The position numbers were made by a program, and so were the translations under genes. This document shows, in pieces, positions 20,972 to 31,137 of a stretch of 64,000 nt of DNA; the first letter of the stretch is position 1; each line of letters starts with the position of its first letter. Under the pieces are notes generated by a model. The model was not told the DNA's origin, ran no database searches, and was given only the letters and a program-made list of their open reading frames with translations. Source of the stretch: Plantago major (Eukaryota > Streptophyta > Magnoliopsida > Lamiales > Plantaginaceae); the NCBI GenBank assembly GCA_026545765.1, contig CM048840.1, positions 48,658,580 to 48,722,579 of the forward strand. The letters run 5' to 3'.

Positions 20972-21436
20972 TTATGTATATGTACTACGTACGTTCAAAT
21001 TTATTAGATTTACACTTGTTCGGATAATTTAGACCTATTCGGATATTATATTTTTTATTTATAATTTATTGACATATTTTCCATATTATTAATTTATTAT
21101 CGAACATTATATTGATTAAATAGGTGAACTACGAAAAACAGGGATTAATATGAAAAAAAAAACAAAATTTTAAAAAAAAATTAGTGACGGAATTTCAGAT
21201 TCTTTCACTAATTCCAATAATATATTGGGCGACGGATCGCTTCTATCCGTCCGTCGCTAATAATCGATTTAAAAAAAATAATAAAAAGTCAAAAATGATA
21301 ATCCGTCGCGAATTGGACGACGGATTATTTATCCGTCGCCACTCCAAAAGGTAGGGAATTTCTATTCGTCAGTAGTCGGCGACGGATCACTGTCAGACGG
21401 ATCTATCTGTCGCTACAAAACAGTTTTTTTGTAGTG

Positions 21437-22039
21437 TATCTACTTGTTACCATACATTAATCTGTTCTTGATCACTCATCTTACCAAATTTAGCATCACC
21501 AAATTTACAACAAGTCATGCCGAAAACCAAGAGTAATAAGACATTAGCGGACGTTTCTACCGCTTCAAGGGCAGGTAGTCATAAAAGAAGGAGGCCCAAA
21601 GATATAAGCCAAAGGAGGTTTAACGGATGAAGAATATGGTGCGGTAATGAAGAATGTCACCACGGACAAAGCTGCCAAAGACAAGGGCACCAATAACGTA
21701 CCACCACCGATACTACCTACAGCACCGATTGAAATTGAAAACCAAATTGGATTTAATTTAGACAATCAATGTGAAAAACCGAACTGTAATTCCATTCAAT
21801 GTAACATTTGGGATTATCCAAAATAAAAGTAGAACCGAACTGAATTTGTTGAAATAATTAAATTCATAAAGACCAACCAATACATGATTTTTGGACAAAA
21901 ATCCCCATGAAAAATCTAATTTCTTAAACATGCCGAAAATTCTGATTTTGCAAAATGAAAAGGCCGTTACTTTTATTCACCGGAGATTTGGGTAAAGTCA
22001 TAAAGAAACCCTCACGAGAGGAAGTAAAATTGGAATTAT

Positions 22040-22042
<3 letters not shown>
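21437..22042. other. Continuation of the host sequence around the CACTA element
   Basis: Starts with the TAT duplication of the CACTA element. The plus strand has an ATG at 21517 with a short basic reading frame (KRRRPKDISQRR), which may be the start of an old retroelement gag. The rest is AT-rich and unrecognised. Confidence 0.3.

Positions 22043-22106
<64 letters not shown>
22043..22106. repeat. (TA)n microsatellite
   Basis: About 32 TA units in an uninterrupted run. Confidence 0.95.
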
Positions 22107-22112
<6 letters not shown>

Positions 22113-22440
22113 GTTAATTTAAGTTAACTTGGACCAATTTAAATTTCATCACAAAACAACTTTACTTTTTCCTCCAAATGCCAACATAGTATGTTTCTCT
22201 CTTAACCAAAGTCTAAGTGTAATCCCACAAAATTAAAAGCCTCAAGCACTCTCCTTCATCTGCATAAACATTGCTTCCCTCAATTAGAAATCCGTGCCCC
22301 CATATTGGCTTAAGCCACACTGATAAGTATATACAAACTTGCAAGAAATTTTATTTAAAGAACATTATAATACCTGGATAGGAGAGTACTGGTCACACAC
22401 AAAGCATACTGGTAATAGTAACATTTATACTCAGTTTTTA

Positions 22441-22760
22441 TAGGTTTTTTAGCTTCTTTAAAGCTCATCAGTAGTGAAGTAAAAGACCAAGTTAAGTTTT
22501 AGTGCCTCCGGATTCCTTCCCGGCAGAGAACCAATCTTGCCTACGCCGGTATCCATGGGAGAAGACGTGTGAAGAAGAAAGAGAGGAAGAGAGTAAAGGA
22601 TTAGCGAGTACCAGTAGTTCTTCAATTTGGATGAGATATTGAGGAGATTGATGTTTTGAAGAATGAGAGGACGGAGAAGATAGAGACGTAAAGATAGCTA
22701 GGGGATGAAGTATAGTCTGATTGTGTCAAAGTCCCAAAGTATTGAAAAGCCGTAGAAGAG
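22441..22760 (-). other. Possible 5' end of an unidentified transcript
   Basis: On the minus strand a CT-rich, 5'-UTR-like stretch (22740-22565) leads to an ATG at 22556 that opens a 32-residue frame (MDTGVGKIGSLPGRNPEAL..., stop near 22460). A CAG-GTATT donor-like site is at about 22375. No family is recognised. It could be a first exon, a non-coding transcript or chance. Confidence 0.2.
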
Positions 22761-22851
22761 TTTCGATTAATTGGACTGTCCACGCGCTTCTTCACGCGCC
22801 AAGTTGTTGGTTATATACTACTAATATATATATATCACAAATTGATCTTAT

Positions 22852-23050
22852 GAGAGACGGTCTCTAGATAAAGACGACCTATCTTATCATAGTACCATCC
22901 ATGTTATTAATCAAAACGTCTATATTGTTAATGAAATAAGTTTTGTTGTTAAATGAAAAAACACCAATGTTGAGAATATAGGTGTTTTGATTAATAACAT
23001 TTTAACAATATAGGTCCGTCTCCAGATAAATTATTTACAGATCGTCTCTC
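22852..23050. mobile_element. MITE with GAGAGACGGTCTC ends, second copy
   Basis: GAGAGACGGTCTC at 22852 faces GATCGTCTCTC ending at 23050, and inner text (TATTAATCAAAACG) matches 11250-11376. It is non-coding. Its right end was the target of the 850-bp element at 23052-23901. Confidence 0.6.
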
Positions 23051-23051
23051 A

Positions 23052-23901
23052 CTATGTTGTTAAACCTGACGATTCGACCCGGTACAACCGTGATTCGGAG
23101 GCTAAGACGGTCCGAAAACCATCCAAACTCGGAAAAACCCGTTGCCCGGTAGAAAACCGGGTAACTCGGCAGAAAACCGCTAAAAACTCCGTAAAAACCG
23201 GGTTAAATCGGTTAAAATTTTAAATAAAGTACTGACCTAATTAAGCTAGACAATATCTCCAAAATCATATTTCGCCTGTGAACCACATCAGCTTCTGGTT
23301 TCCTAGCTTCTACCCAAATAATCTCTTTGCCTGTGAATTTACCGATGACCTAGAAATTGACTCGATTTGGGGTCCAGAAAGTGAAGAATTGATAAAAATA
23401 AGAAATATATGAGTTAGTTGAATTTAAAAGAAGAAGATTGGTAAGAATTTCTCAAGCTATAAATTCAACTAACTCATAGTATATCAGAAAGAATAAAAGA
23501 TAGATGAGTGACTTATTATAATTTAGAAGAAGCAACACTTCACTGATGCGAGAGTAATGATGGAAGAAGGAAAAGATAGATGATGAGAGGAAGGGCAAAA
23601 CTAGCGCATCTCCAGATCTTGTAAATGGTATTGGATATTGGCACGGTACACGAGATATACTCATTGGAGTACATAATATAGAAAAAATTAAAGATTTAAA
23701 TTAGCCTACTTCACAATTCTTGAAATAATAAGCCTATTAGTTATCTATCTTATCAACAATTGTAGTAAAAAATGTGTATTAAGAGGTTTTTATTATATAT
23801 TATATTTATATAAAAAATTACTATATTATAGTAGGTTGACCCGAGTTGACCCGGTTAAACCTCCCTCAGTAGGTAGGTCGGGTCCGAGTTTCAAAACATA
23901 G
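23052..23901. mobile_element. 850-bp non-autonomous DNA transposon (hAT-like) nested in a MITE end
   Basis: The left end reads CTATGTTGTTAAACC and the right end, reverse-complemented, CTATGTTTTGAAACTCGG. It is flanked by GTCTCTCA (23044-23051) and GTCTCTGA (23902-23909), an 8-bp duplication with one mismatch. Subterminal regions are rich in ACCCGG / CCGGGT motifs (23075-23210 and 23835-23885). I see no transposase. The 8-bp duplication suggests hAT, but the class is not certain. Confidence 0.65.
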
Positions 23902-23916
23902 GTCTCTGAGGAGACT

Positions 23917-23919
<3 letters not shown>

Positions 23920-23980
<61 letters not shown>
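23920..23980. repeat. (TA)n microsatellite
   Basis: About 30 TA units, 10 bp beyond the duplication that follows the 850-bp element. Confidence 0.95.
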
Positions 23981-23983
<3 letters not shown>

Positions 23984-25094
23984 CAATTACATGTACTCCC
24001 AGGTAGAAGACCCCGTTGCATATAAATCCCTGATAGTTGAACAATTGCATCTAGGTCCTTTCAGCTGATTTTGAGTTGACCAACTTATTTGCTATAGTAA
24101 TTAAATGTTCAACCAAACAAGGCCTTACCAATTCTTCTTAATACTCCCATTTTAATTTGTTAAATGATTAATTGTTAAATGATTAACTTTTTATTGTATC
24201 AACTACTAACATACGCCATACATAATACGTACAATAATTTTTTAATTAATTATTAAATAATTACAAAAATGATTAATTTTCATAAAAAAATATTATTTAT
24301 TATAAAAATGTTTAATTGTTATAAAAATGTTAATTGTATGGCATATATTATATACACATTATTGTCCAATTTAAATACCATTTGACACGTGGCGGCTTAT
24401 TTACACGACACATTTCACTTTGCAAAATACATAAATACGTTGGATTAAAATACAAGTACGGTAGATCTTTGTTAATTTCACATTAATCATATATTATTGA
24501 AAAGATTTTACCCATAAACTTCAAAAATTAAAAAAGAAACAAAATAAATAAAAAGGTTCAAAACCTAAAAAATAGTTTTTTTTTAAAATAGAAAAATTGC
24601 ATTTTCCGCCATGGAAGCTTGGACAGAGCTTCCATGGCGATTCTGCCATGGAAGTAAGAAAATGCATTTTTTCTTTATTTTTCTAACTTTTTTTAATTTT
24701 ATTTTTACTTTTTCATTGTAGTAAAATGGTGGTTTTAGAAATTATCTATGTTGTCAAAATGTGGTCCATTCTTAATTATTCGAAACAATGTTGTTCAATT
24801 GAAATTGACAGAAAAAAGAATTATTTAAAAAAAACATTTTAATTACATGTAAACACCTAATAGTTGAACTTCAATTACATCTAAATCCACACGTGACACC
24901 TATAAGTGAAGCCTGTTTGGTCACTAATAAAAGTTGATAATTGGAGAGGGGCAAAAAAGGCTTTTCCAGGTTTTAATTCGCCAAAAGTCAAATTCGTGGA
25001 CTTAGATGTAATTAAGTTGTATCTAATTGGACTTATTTGTTATTGTTTATTTAACAGGGATCCATCTGTAATAAGAAAATCTAGTAGGGGTCTA
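23981..25094. other. AT-rich region without recognised genes
   Basis: AT-rich, probably composed of old transposon fragments. Similar phrases near both ends (ATAGTTGAAC with CATCTA at about 24035-24055 and again at 24860-24885) hint at a decayed element. A perfect hairpin lies at 24607-24639. Confidence 0.35.
24607..24639. repeat. Perfect 13-bp inverted repeat (hairpin)
   Basis: CGCCATGGAAGCT (24607-24619) and AGCTTCCATGGCG (24627-24639) are exact reverse complements with a 7-base spacer. A third partial copy, GCCATGGAAG, follows at 24645-24654. It is followed by T-rich text, but there is no nearby gene for which it would be a terminator. Confidence 0.8.
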
Positions 25095-25704
25095 CCAACA
25101 AGTCCATCATGAACAGTCTCAATAAACGACTGAAACAAGCAAAAGGAGCATGGGCCGACGAACTCCCAGGCGTCCTTTGGTCTCATCGAACCACACCACG
25201 AACTCCAACTGGAGAAACACCGTTCAGCATGGTCTATGGGACCGAAGCAGTCATACCCATAGAAGTGGGACTATCAACAGCAAGATACAAAATGGCTAGC
25301 GAGACTAACAATGCAGAATTGGCACACGAGTTTGACTTTGTTGACGGACTCAGGGAAAGAGCCATGATCCGGAGCGCCGCCTACCAACAGAGGGCTGCAC
25401 AACACTTCAACATGAACATTCGCGTACAAACCTTCAAGCAAGACGATTGGGTTCTACGTAGGGTATTCCAGAACACCAAGGAAACAGGAGGTGGCAAACT
25501 TGGACCAAATTGGGAAGGTCCTTACAAGATCACAACGGTAGTAGGCAACAGCGCCTACAAGCTGGAAACTAAGGAATGACGACAAATAGCCAACAGGTGG
25601 AATGCCATCCACTTGAAGAGGTATCACTTCTACGGCTCCACTTTCCATATAGTCATGTTTGAGGTTAACTCCTCTTTTAAATTAGCCGACCTGACCAGGG
25701 GCTA
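25095..25704 (+). pseudogene. gypsy (Tat) pol, C-terminal end of integrase, truncated
   Basis: The frame opens abruptly at about 25095 with TNKSIMNSLNKRLKQAKG and continues ADELPGVLWSHRTTPRTPTGETPF, VYGTEAVIPIEVGL, a long helical stretch, and GKLGPNWEGPYKI, the conserved GPY-type end of gypsy integrase. An in-frame TGA at 25577-25579 (a glycine is likely in the intact gene) is followed in frame by RWNAIHLKRYHFYGSTF to about 25704. Protease, reverse transcriptase, RNase H and the integrase catalytic core are absent, so this is a fragment. Confidence 0.88.
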
Positions 25705-26828
25705 GCTGGTCACCTAACCCAGCTAGGCAGGCCGGTCAACCGCCCCACCCCCAACCTTCCCAAGGGGGTCCAAATTTCTCGCAGACGAACAACCAAGCTG
25801 CTAATTATTCCAAAATTGACAGTTAGAACGTAGTTGATTCCACAAAGCGAATTGTCTGCCAGACCAAGCGTGGCAACCAAATGTAAGCTGACTGAAACAG
25901 CCGTATGATAGACCACGCAGGACAAACAAAGACAAGTTGACATACATAAACGCCTGACAGACCGAGTCTGACAACGAAGGCAAGCTGGATGACTGACTAA
26001 CAAGTTTAAGGACCATGCAATGATGTAGGCAGATGAGCGCAATAATAGTTCAAGCACTACTCCTTCGGACTAGAGCTTAAACTGGGGGACAAACCTAGTA
26101 GACAAAGTCCAACAGTGCCAAGCACGTCGCTTCGAGGTTAGTCCGCTATGTATCATTCAGTCAGACTGGTAAGATAAGCATGACTGCATGAGTAAGACTG
26201 GCTAGTCAACCATTCATATGTTGTCGCCTTTTATCACTCAAGTCACTCCTTTCGCAAGGCATATAAGTGAGCTACAATGTCAACATGTATGCTTGCTCAA
26301 CAAACCTTACATGTTATGAATTTCTATGTTAGTGCCCCACTAACATGAGTATGATTTGTTCATATGTCTACATTAAGGCTATCAATGAACCTCATTTTGG
26401 TATAAATATTGAGGACAAAAAGCATCTACAATTCCATACGTATTACTTACTTTGAAGCAACTTTACTCACGTTTGATAATATTTATCGAGTACCCATACC
26501 TGCTAAATTGCATGTTCAAAATCTTGTTCGTTATAATTATCATGCAAGTCCAATACGAGACATATGAACGACCCACGAGGTCACACTCCAAAAAGTCCTA
26601 CAAAATACAGGACACAACACTAAGAAGCCCACGCGGCTCAAGACACTCTGGGAACAACCCAAGATAAATGTACAAACACTCCAAACAAACTTGTCAATCC
26701 AGCCCTACGAGGGTAACACCAAAAAGAGCAAGGATCCCACAAGCTCTTTCGAAGCTCCTTGGAAGCTCTATCAAGTGCTTCTAAAGCTCTCACCAAACTC
26801 TCATGAGACTACCCCAAGCTCTCGAGAG

Positions 26829-27290
26829 ACTACTCTTGAGCTCTCATCAAGCTCTTGGAGGACTACTCCTCAGCTCACATCCAGCTCTTGGGGGACTACT
26901 TTTTAGCTCCTAAGGGACTACTCTTGAGCTCTCATCAAACTATTGGAGGACTACTCCTCAGTTCACACCAAGCTCTCGGGGGACTACATTTTAGCTCCTA
27001 GGGGACTACTCTTGAGCTCTCATCAAGCTCTTGGAGGACTACTCCTCAGCTCGCATCAATCTCTCGCGGGACTACTTTTTAGCTCCTGGGGGACTACTCT
27101 TGAGCTCTCATCAAGCTATTGGAGGAATACTCCTCAGCTCGCATCAACCTCTCGAGGGACTACATTTTAGCTCCTGGGGGACTACTCTTGAGCTCTCATC
27201 AAGATTTTGGAGGACTACTCCTCAGCCCGCATCAAGCTCTTGGGATACTACTTTTCAGATTCCGGGGGACTACTCTTGAGCTCTCATCAA
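26829..27290 (+). repeat. 88-bp tandem repeat array in the Tat 3' region
   Basis: TACTCTTGAGCTCTCATCAA starts at 26831, 26919, 27007, 27095, 27183 and 27271, an exact 88-bp period with five full units and a partial one. Each unit holds three related sub-blocks beginning GGACTACT, so it grew from a unit of about 29-30 bp. The period is not a multiple of three, and short open frames through it are therefore incidental. Degenerate copies extend to about 26700 and 27360. Confidence 0.93.
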
Positions 27291-27697
27291 GCTCTCAAAA
27301 GACTACCCTTTAGCTCTCAAGGGACTACTCCCTAACTACAGCTAAGCCTCTAGAAGGCTACAAGCGAGCTCCCTTCAAGCTTCACATGAGAAGGATAAAA
27401 TAAACTTATCGATTACAAGAGGGATGTAGGGAATGACTTCTCCCCAAAACCAAATATTTTAATGGAAAATATAACATATACGCAAAATATTTTCACGCTC
27501 TAATGTACGAAGAAAGCCTAGCCTTTCTCTGAGGCCAAAATGCATATAAACTAAAGTTGATCCAAGTACTGTCATACGAACAAAATGGATCAAGGTATGG
27601 TCCTCATACAAAATTAGTCCCAATGTATCTGTACTACACAAAATGGGACAAGCTATCTACCAAGATCAATGTAATCACAGCAAAGACCACGCCTAGT

Positions 27698-29624
27698 CTA
27701 ATTCCCGATCTTAGCAATATCCACGATGTTACCCCCAATCACTATCTCGGGATCTTCCCCAGACTCCTGATAGTAAGAAGCAAACTTTGAAATCATAGCG
27801 GCACTGTCACAAACCTCCCCACGTTCCATCTTCAGAAGCAACTCGAGAGTTGTCCTCATGATCGCCTTATCGGCTATCAATTGCCCCTCTTCCAGAAGCC
27901 TCGAAGATCTTGTCTTCTCAAAATCAAGAGCAGTTTCAAGCTCCAAAGATCTTGTCTTCTCAAGCTCAAGAGCAGTCTCGAGCTCCAAAGATCTTGTCTT
28001 CTCAAGTCCTAGTGTGGCTTCGACCTCCTTCAAACTCTCTTCCTTCTGAGCAGCCCTCTGAATAGCCTCTTCAATCTTTGCATTGGCCTTGCTAAGGTCC
28101 TTGATAAGGCCATCATTCTTTGATTGCATCTTTTGATTCTCCGCTTCGACGATCTTCATACGCTGACTCAAGCACACCGCAGATTGAAAAGCCTACAAAT
28201 TAAAGAAAATCATTATTCCACATCTATCAAAGAATCATGTAATATTATGAAATTAGGAAGAAAAGAAGGCGAGACCTTAATGGCTCGAGACAAATTGTCT
28301 TCAACAGTTCCTTCCTTACTCCTCTGCACCTCACTAGCACCATGGAAAGAAAGCTTGTCGACATGGAATGCCGAACGCTCTAGAGATAAATTCGCACCCT
28401 CGCCTAATGTGATGGTCTTAGCTCGGCACCCCGAGCTAATAAGTCGAGAAGCCACAGACTCGACCACAGTAGTCAGAGGCCCCGATGAAGCCTGACTAGC
28501 ATCTCCAAGCTCGTCGCCTCCAAGGGCTCCTTTCAAGACTGTCTCGGGGTTAGCGTTTCTCCTTTTTTTTAGCACGTTGGAACACATCCGCCAACCCGTT
28601 ATGGATAACGATCTGTGATTCTATCACAGATTTCTCAGCACGAGAACTACCAACACCAGCTACAAAAAAAGTGAGGTTTTGAAATCCAAATCAATTTCGA
28701 CTAGAATGAATGAAAATTTAAGAGCAAGCTAATTTCCAAACTCTCAACTTACCTCTAGGCCTTATGGCCGCTGATACATTGAGACTCTCCCCAGAAATCT
28801 CAACTCTGGTATCCTTAGGCGAACGCTTCCAGGACCTTTCGGATATCGGGATCTTCTGAATCTGTTCAGCTATGCCCTTCTTCTTTTGGGTAACCGTCAC
28901 CCTGGTGTCCCTGGGATCTGTAGACAATGTATAATAAAATTCAAATTCACGCCAATCGAAAAGAAATGCGAGTTTAGGAATGAAAAATACCATAGTTCCT
29001 CCAGCTCGAGCAAGCGCTCCCAGGATAAGTCGGAACAAATACAAGACTCCTCTTCACCAAAAAGTACCTCCCCTTCCAAGACAATTCATCACTCCTTCCA
29101 TTGAGACCTACCAACGGATCCTGGAGTACACGTAAGGAGAACATGATTCGGCCTTTCTCAACGCCAAGCTGACCTTTCGGGTGATAAACGTGGTGGAGAA
29201 CCCCAAGAGAAACACCGATGTTTTTCTCACTCCCAAGTGAATGTAACATGAGAAGTATTCGCCATGAGTTAGGCGCCAGTTGGCCTGGGGCGAAGTTGTA
29301 AGACTCGAGCACGTCCGTGAGGAAATTAGAGAGGGGGAGCTTCAACCCCAGCTCAAAATCAATTTCATACATTGCAACCATTCCCGCTATCTCATGATGC
29401 GGCCTCTGAGAAGGAAGAGGCAGCACCACCCCATCTCTAGGCAACCCGTGGGAAATTCTGAATTGGGACATCGTATTTTCAGTAAACGTAGTAGCAGGAT
29501 CGTTCCCAGCGAGGAATTCCGATCTAGCATTCTCAATATCCACGGAGATAGTGTGCACAAGAGGCACATCCTCAGGACCAACTCCCGGAACCTATGAAAC
29601 CTCAGCTTCTTCGCAAAATTCCAT
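27698..29624 (-). pseudogene. Antisense ORF of the Tat element (Transposase_28-like N-terminus, coiled-coil C-terminus)
   Basis: Minus-strand pieces in order: from an ATG at about 29624 (MEFCEEAEVS, then an in-frame TAG) to 28974, including SQFRISHGLPRDGV, FELGLKLPLSNFLTDVLE and FAPGQLAPNSWRIL, the pattern of 'putative gypsy-type transposon' proteins (PF04195); 28919-28755 with a GTAAGT donor; 28660-28265, with a frameshift at an A8 run near 28565; and 28195-27698, a coiled coil ending at a stop. The last piece has a 42-bp (14-residue) repeat, EKTRSLELETALEL, three times (27905-28030). The role of such antisense proteins is not known. At least one stop and one frameshift make this copy defective. 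Confidence 0.68.
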
Positions 29625-31137
29625 TTTTCTTCTTCTTGCAACCTGTGAAGGAGATTTCCACACGATCAAAACTGTTCCATCTTCTTTGACAATCTCATGT
29701 CCATTCATGAAAGGGTGTTAAAGATATCAAATCCCTACACATTCAAAAAGTCAAAGGAGAAGTTAAAAGCAAGAAGCAGGATCAACATTCCCATTTTAAC
29801 GAACGAGACGTTCAATATTTCACATATACCGGCTACAACCGCCTTAGTACAACTTCACAAAAGCAAAACCAACAACAATTTCAAAATTACATCTTCAAAA
29901 ACACATAATCGAAAGAAAGCAGCTCTAAAGCAAAATCTTATTCGACAAAGGAAGTTTCACACTCCAGATATCACGAAATTTTTACAAGAGCTCCGCTCAA
30001 GATTTCGACCTTAAACAGATCCAAAATATATATATATATATATATTATCTGCGCACGACATCCAACATCCCAGGTTACAGTTTACAGAAACACCATATTT
30101 TGAATCGAGTCCACCGAGAACAGAACAACATATCCAGCATATCAGAGGGAATCTCAAACAAAGGCAGGAAATGCTTTAAAATTTTGTCACTTACATGTCG
30201 AAAGCAAGATCCACGAAAATACAAGAATATAAAACAAGAGGAGAAAAAGAGAGACTCACCGGAAAATGCCCAAGAAGCGTCTCTCAGTCGCACATCAAAT
30301 CAAGCGGCCTTCTATGCTTTCCACTCCGTGCTGCCAACAGTCACCGCGCTACTTCTTAGCTCTATCCACCCCCACTGCGCGCCTGGAGAAGAGCGGTATA
30401 TGTAAATATAGGTGGTGGAAAGAACTTTTTGCTTTTTATTTTTTTAGCTTCAGTGGAACTGGTGCAAGGATGGAGAATGGGGATTTCAAAATTATGTTGG
30501 TGAAATGGAGGCAGGAAGAAGTCAGGCAACTAGGGTAACTCTCTCCAACTTTCCTTTTTCTATTTGGGCCGATTAAAAAAGAAAGAGAAAAAAAAAAACA
30601 AAAGAAAAGGCCCAAATTGTCTCATGCTCCCATAGCTGGTGCCATCATTTTCAAAATCAAGTAATGAGTCTCACTTTGTTGCTTGTGGTAGTATATGTTG
30701 GCATATGATAATTAAAAACACATGAAATGAATTAAGTGATCAATGATCATACTTAAATTTCATATGGCCCGTGATTTCTATATCTTGGTTAGAGTACACA
30801 TATATCCAACTTGCATGTCTAAACATTTATTGTTTATCATACATACATTGTTAAAACTTACTATTTTACGGGAGCTCTCACAAAAAGAGCACATATTTTC
30901 TCGGAAGCTCCCACGAAAAGAGTCCATCATTGACATAATTTGTGCCGTAATTATTCAAAATATGGTCCATGATTATCAAAATTAACGACTATTTTATTTA
31001 GTCAAAATTATGGTCTTACGAGGCCAGTTGACTTGGTGAATATATTGGATTAAGGTCAAATATTCGACGCGATCCGATCACTACTTCTTATCTACTCTCC
31101 AACTCGAGAAACTCGACTCGAAGAGTGGGGGACAAAC
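29625..31137. other. Non-coding part of the Tat element before the 3' LTR
   Basis: No coding sequence is supported on either strand. It should contain the promoter of the antisense ORF; on the minus strand a CTATATTTACATATA stretch lies near 30400. The segment ends with a purine-rich tract AAGAGTGGGGGAC (31121-31133) directly before the LTR, the plus-strand primer site. Confidence 0.5.

Larger units (their letters stand above)
17548..21436 (+). mobile_element. CACTA (En/Spm) DNA transposon, non-autonomous
   Basis: 3889 bp. It begins CACTACAAGAATTCTGG and ends with TTTTTTTGTAGTG, with the 3-bp duplication TAT at 17545-17547 and 21437-21439. Both ends carry arrays of GCGACGGATAA / TTATCCGTCGC in both orientations (17575-17890 and 21180-21415), the subterminal binding-site arrays typical of CACTA elements. 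At 17930-18130 a CT-rich 5'-UTR-like stretch ends in what may be an exon. The interior to 18600 is low-complexity TATGTATGTAGT/TTGATATG text. No TNP2-type (Transposase_21) transposase is seen; only a decayed gene at 19523-20971 is present, so movement would need another element. Confidence 0.93.

Noticed and set aside
24607..24639. Helitron 3' end at the hairpin
   Set aside because: No CTRR followed by T within the expected distance, on either strand.
26829..27290. Regular repeats considered as a CRISPR array
   Set aside because: The repeats are contiguous without unique spacers, the genome is a plant, and the unit has internal sub-repeats. It is a minisatellite.
26452..27313. A series of overlapping open frames on the plus strand
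   Set aside because: They run through the 88-bp tandem array, whose period is not a multiple of three; frames of 60-80 codons arise from the repeat itself.
28897..29104. Plus- and minus-strand frames opposite the antisense ORF
   Set aside because: They overlap the better supported Transposase_28-like reading and show no motif.
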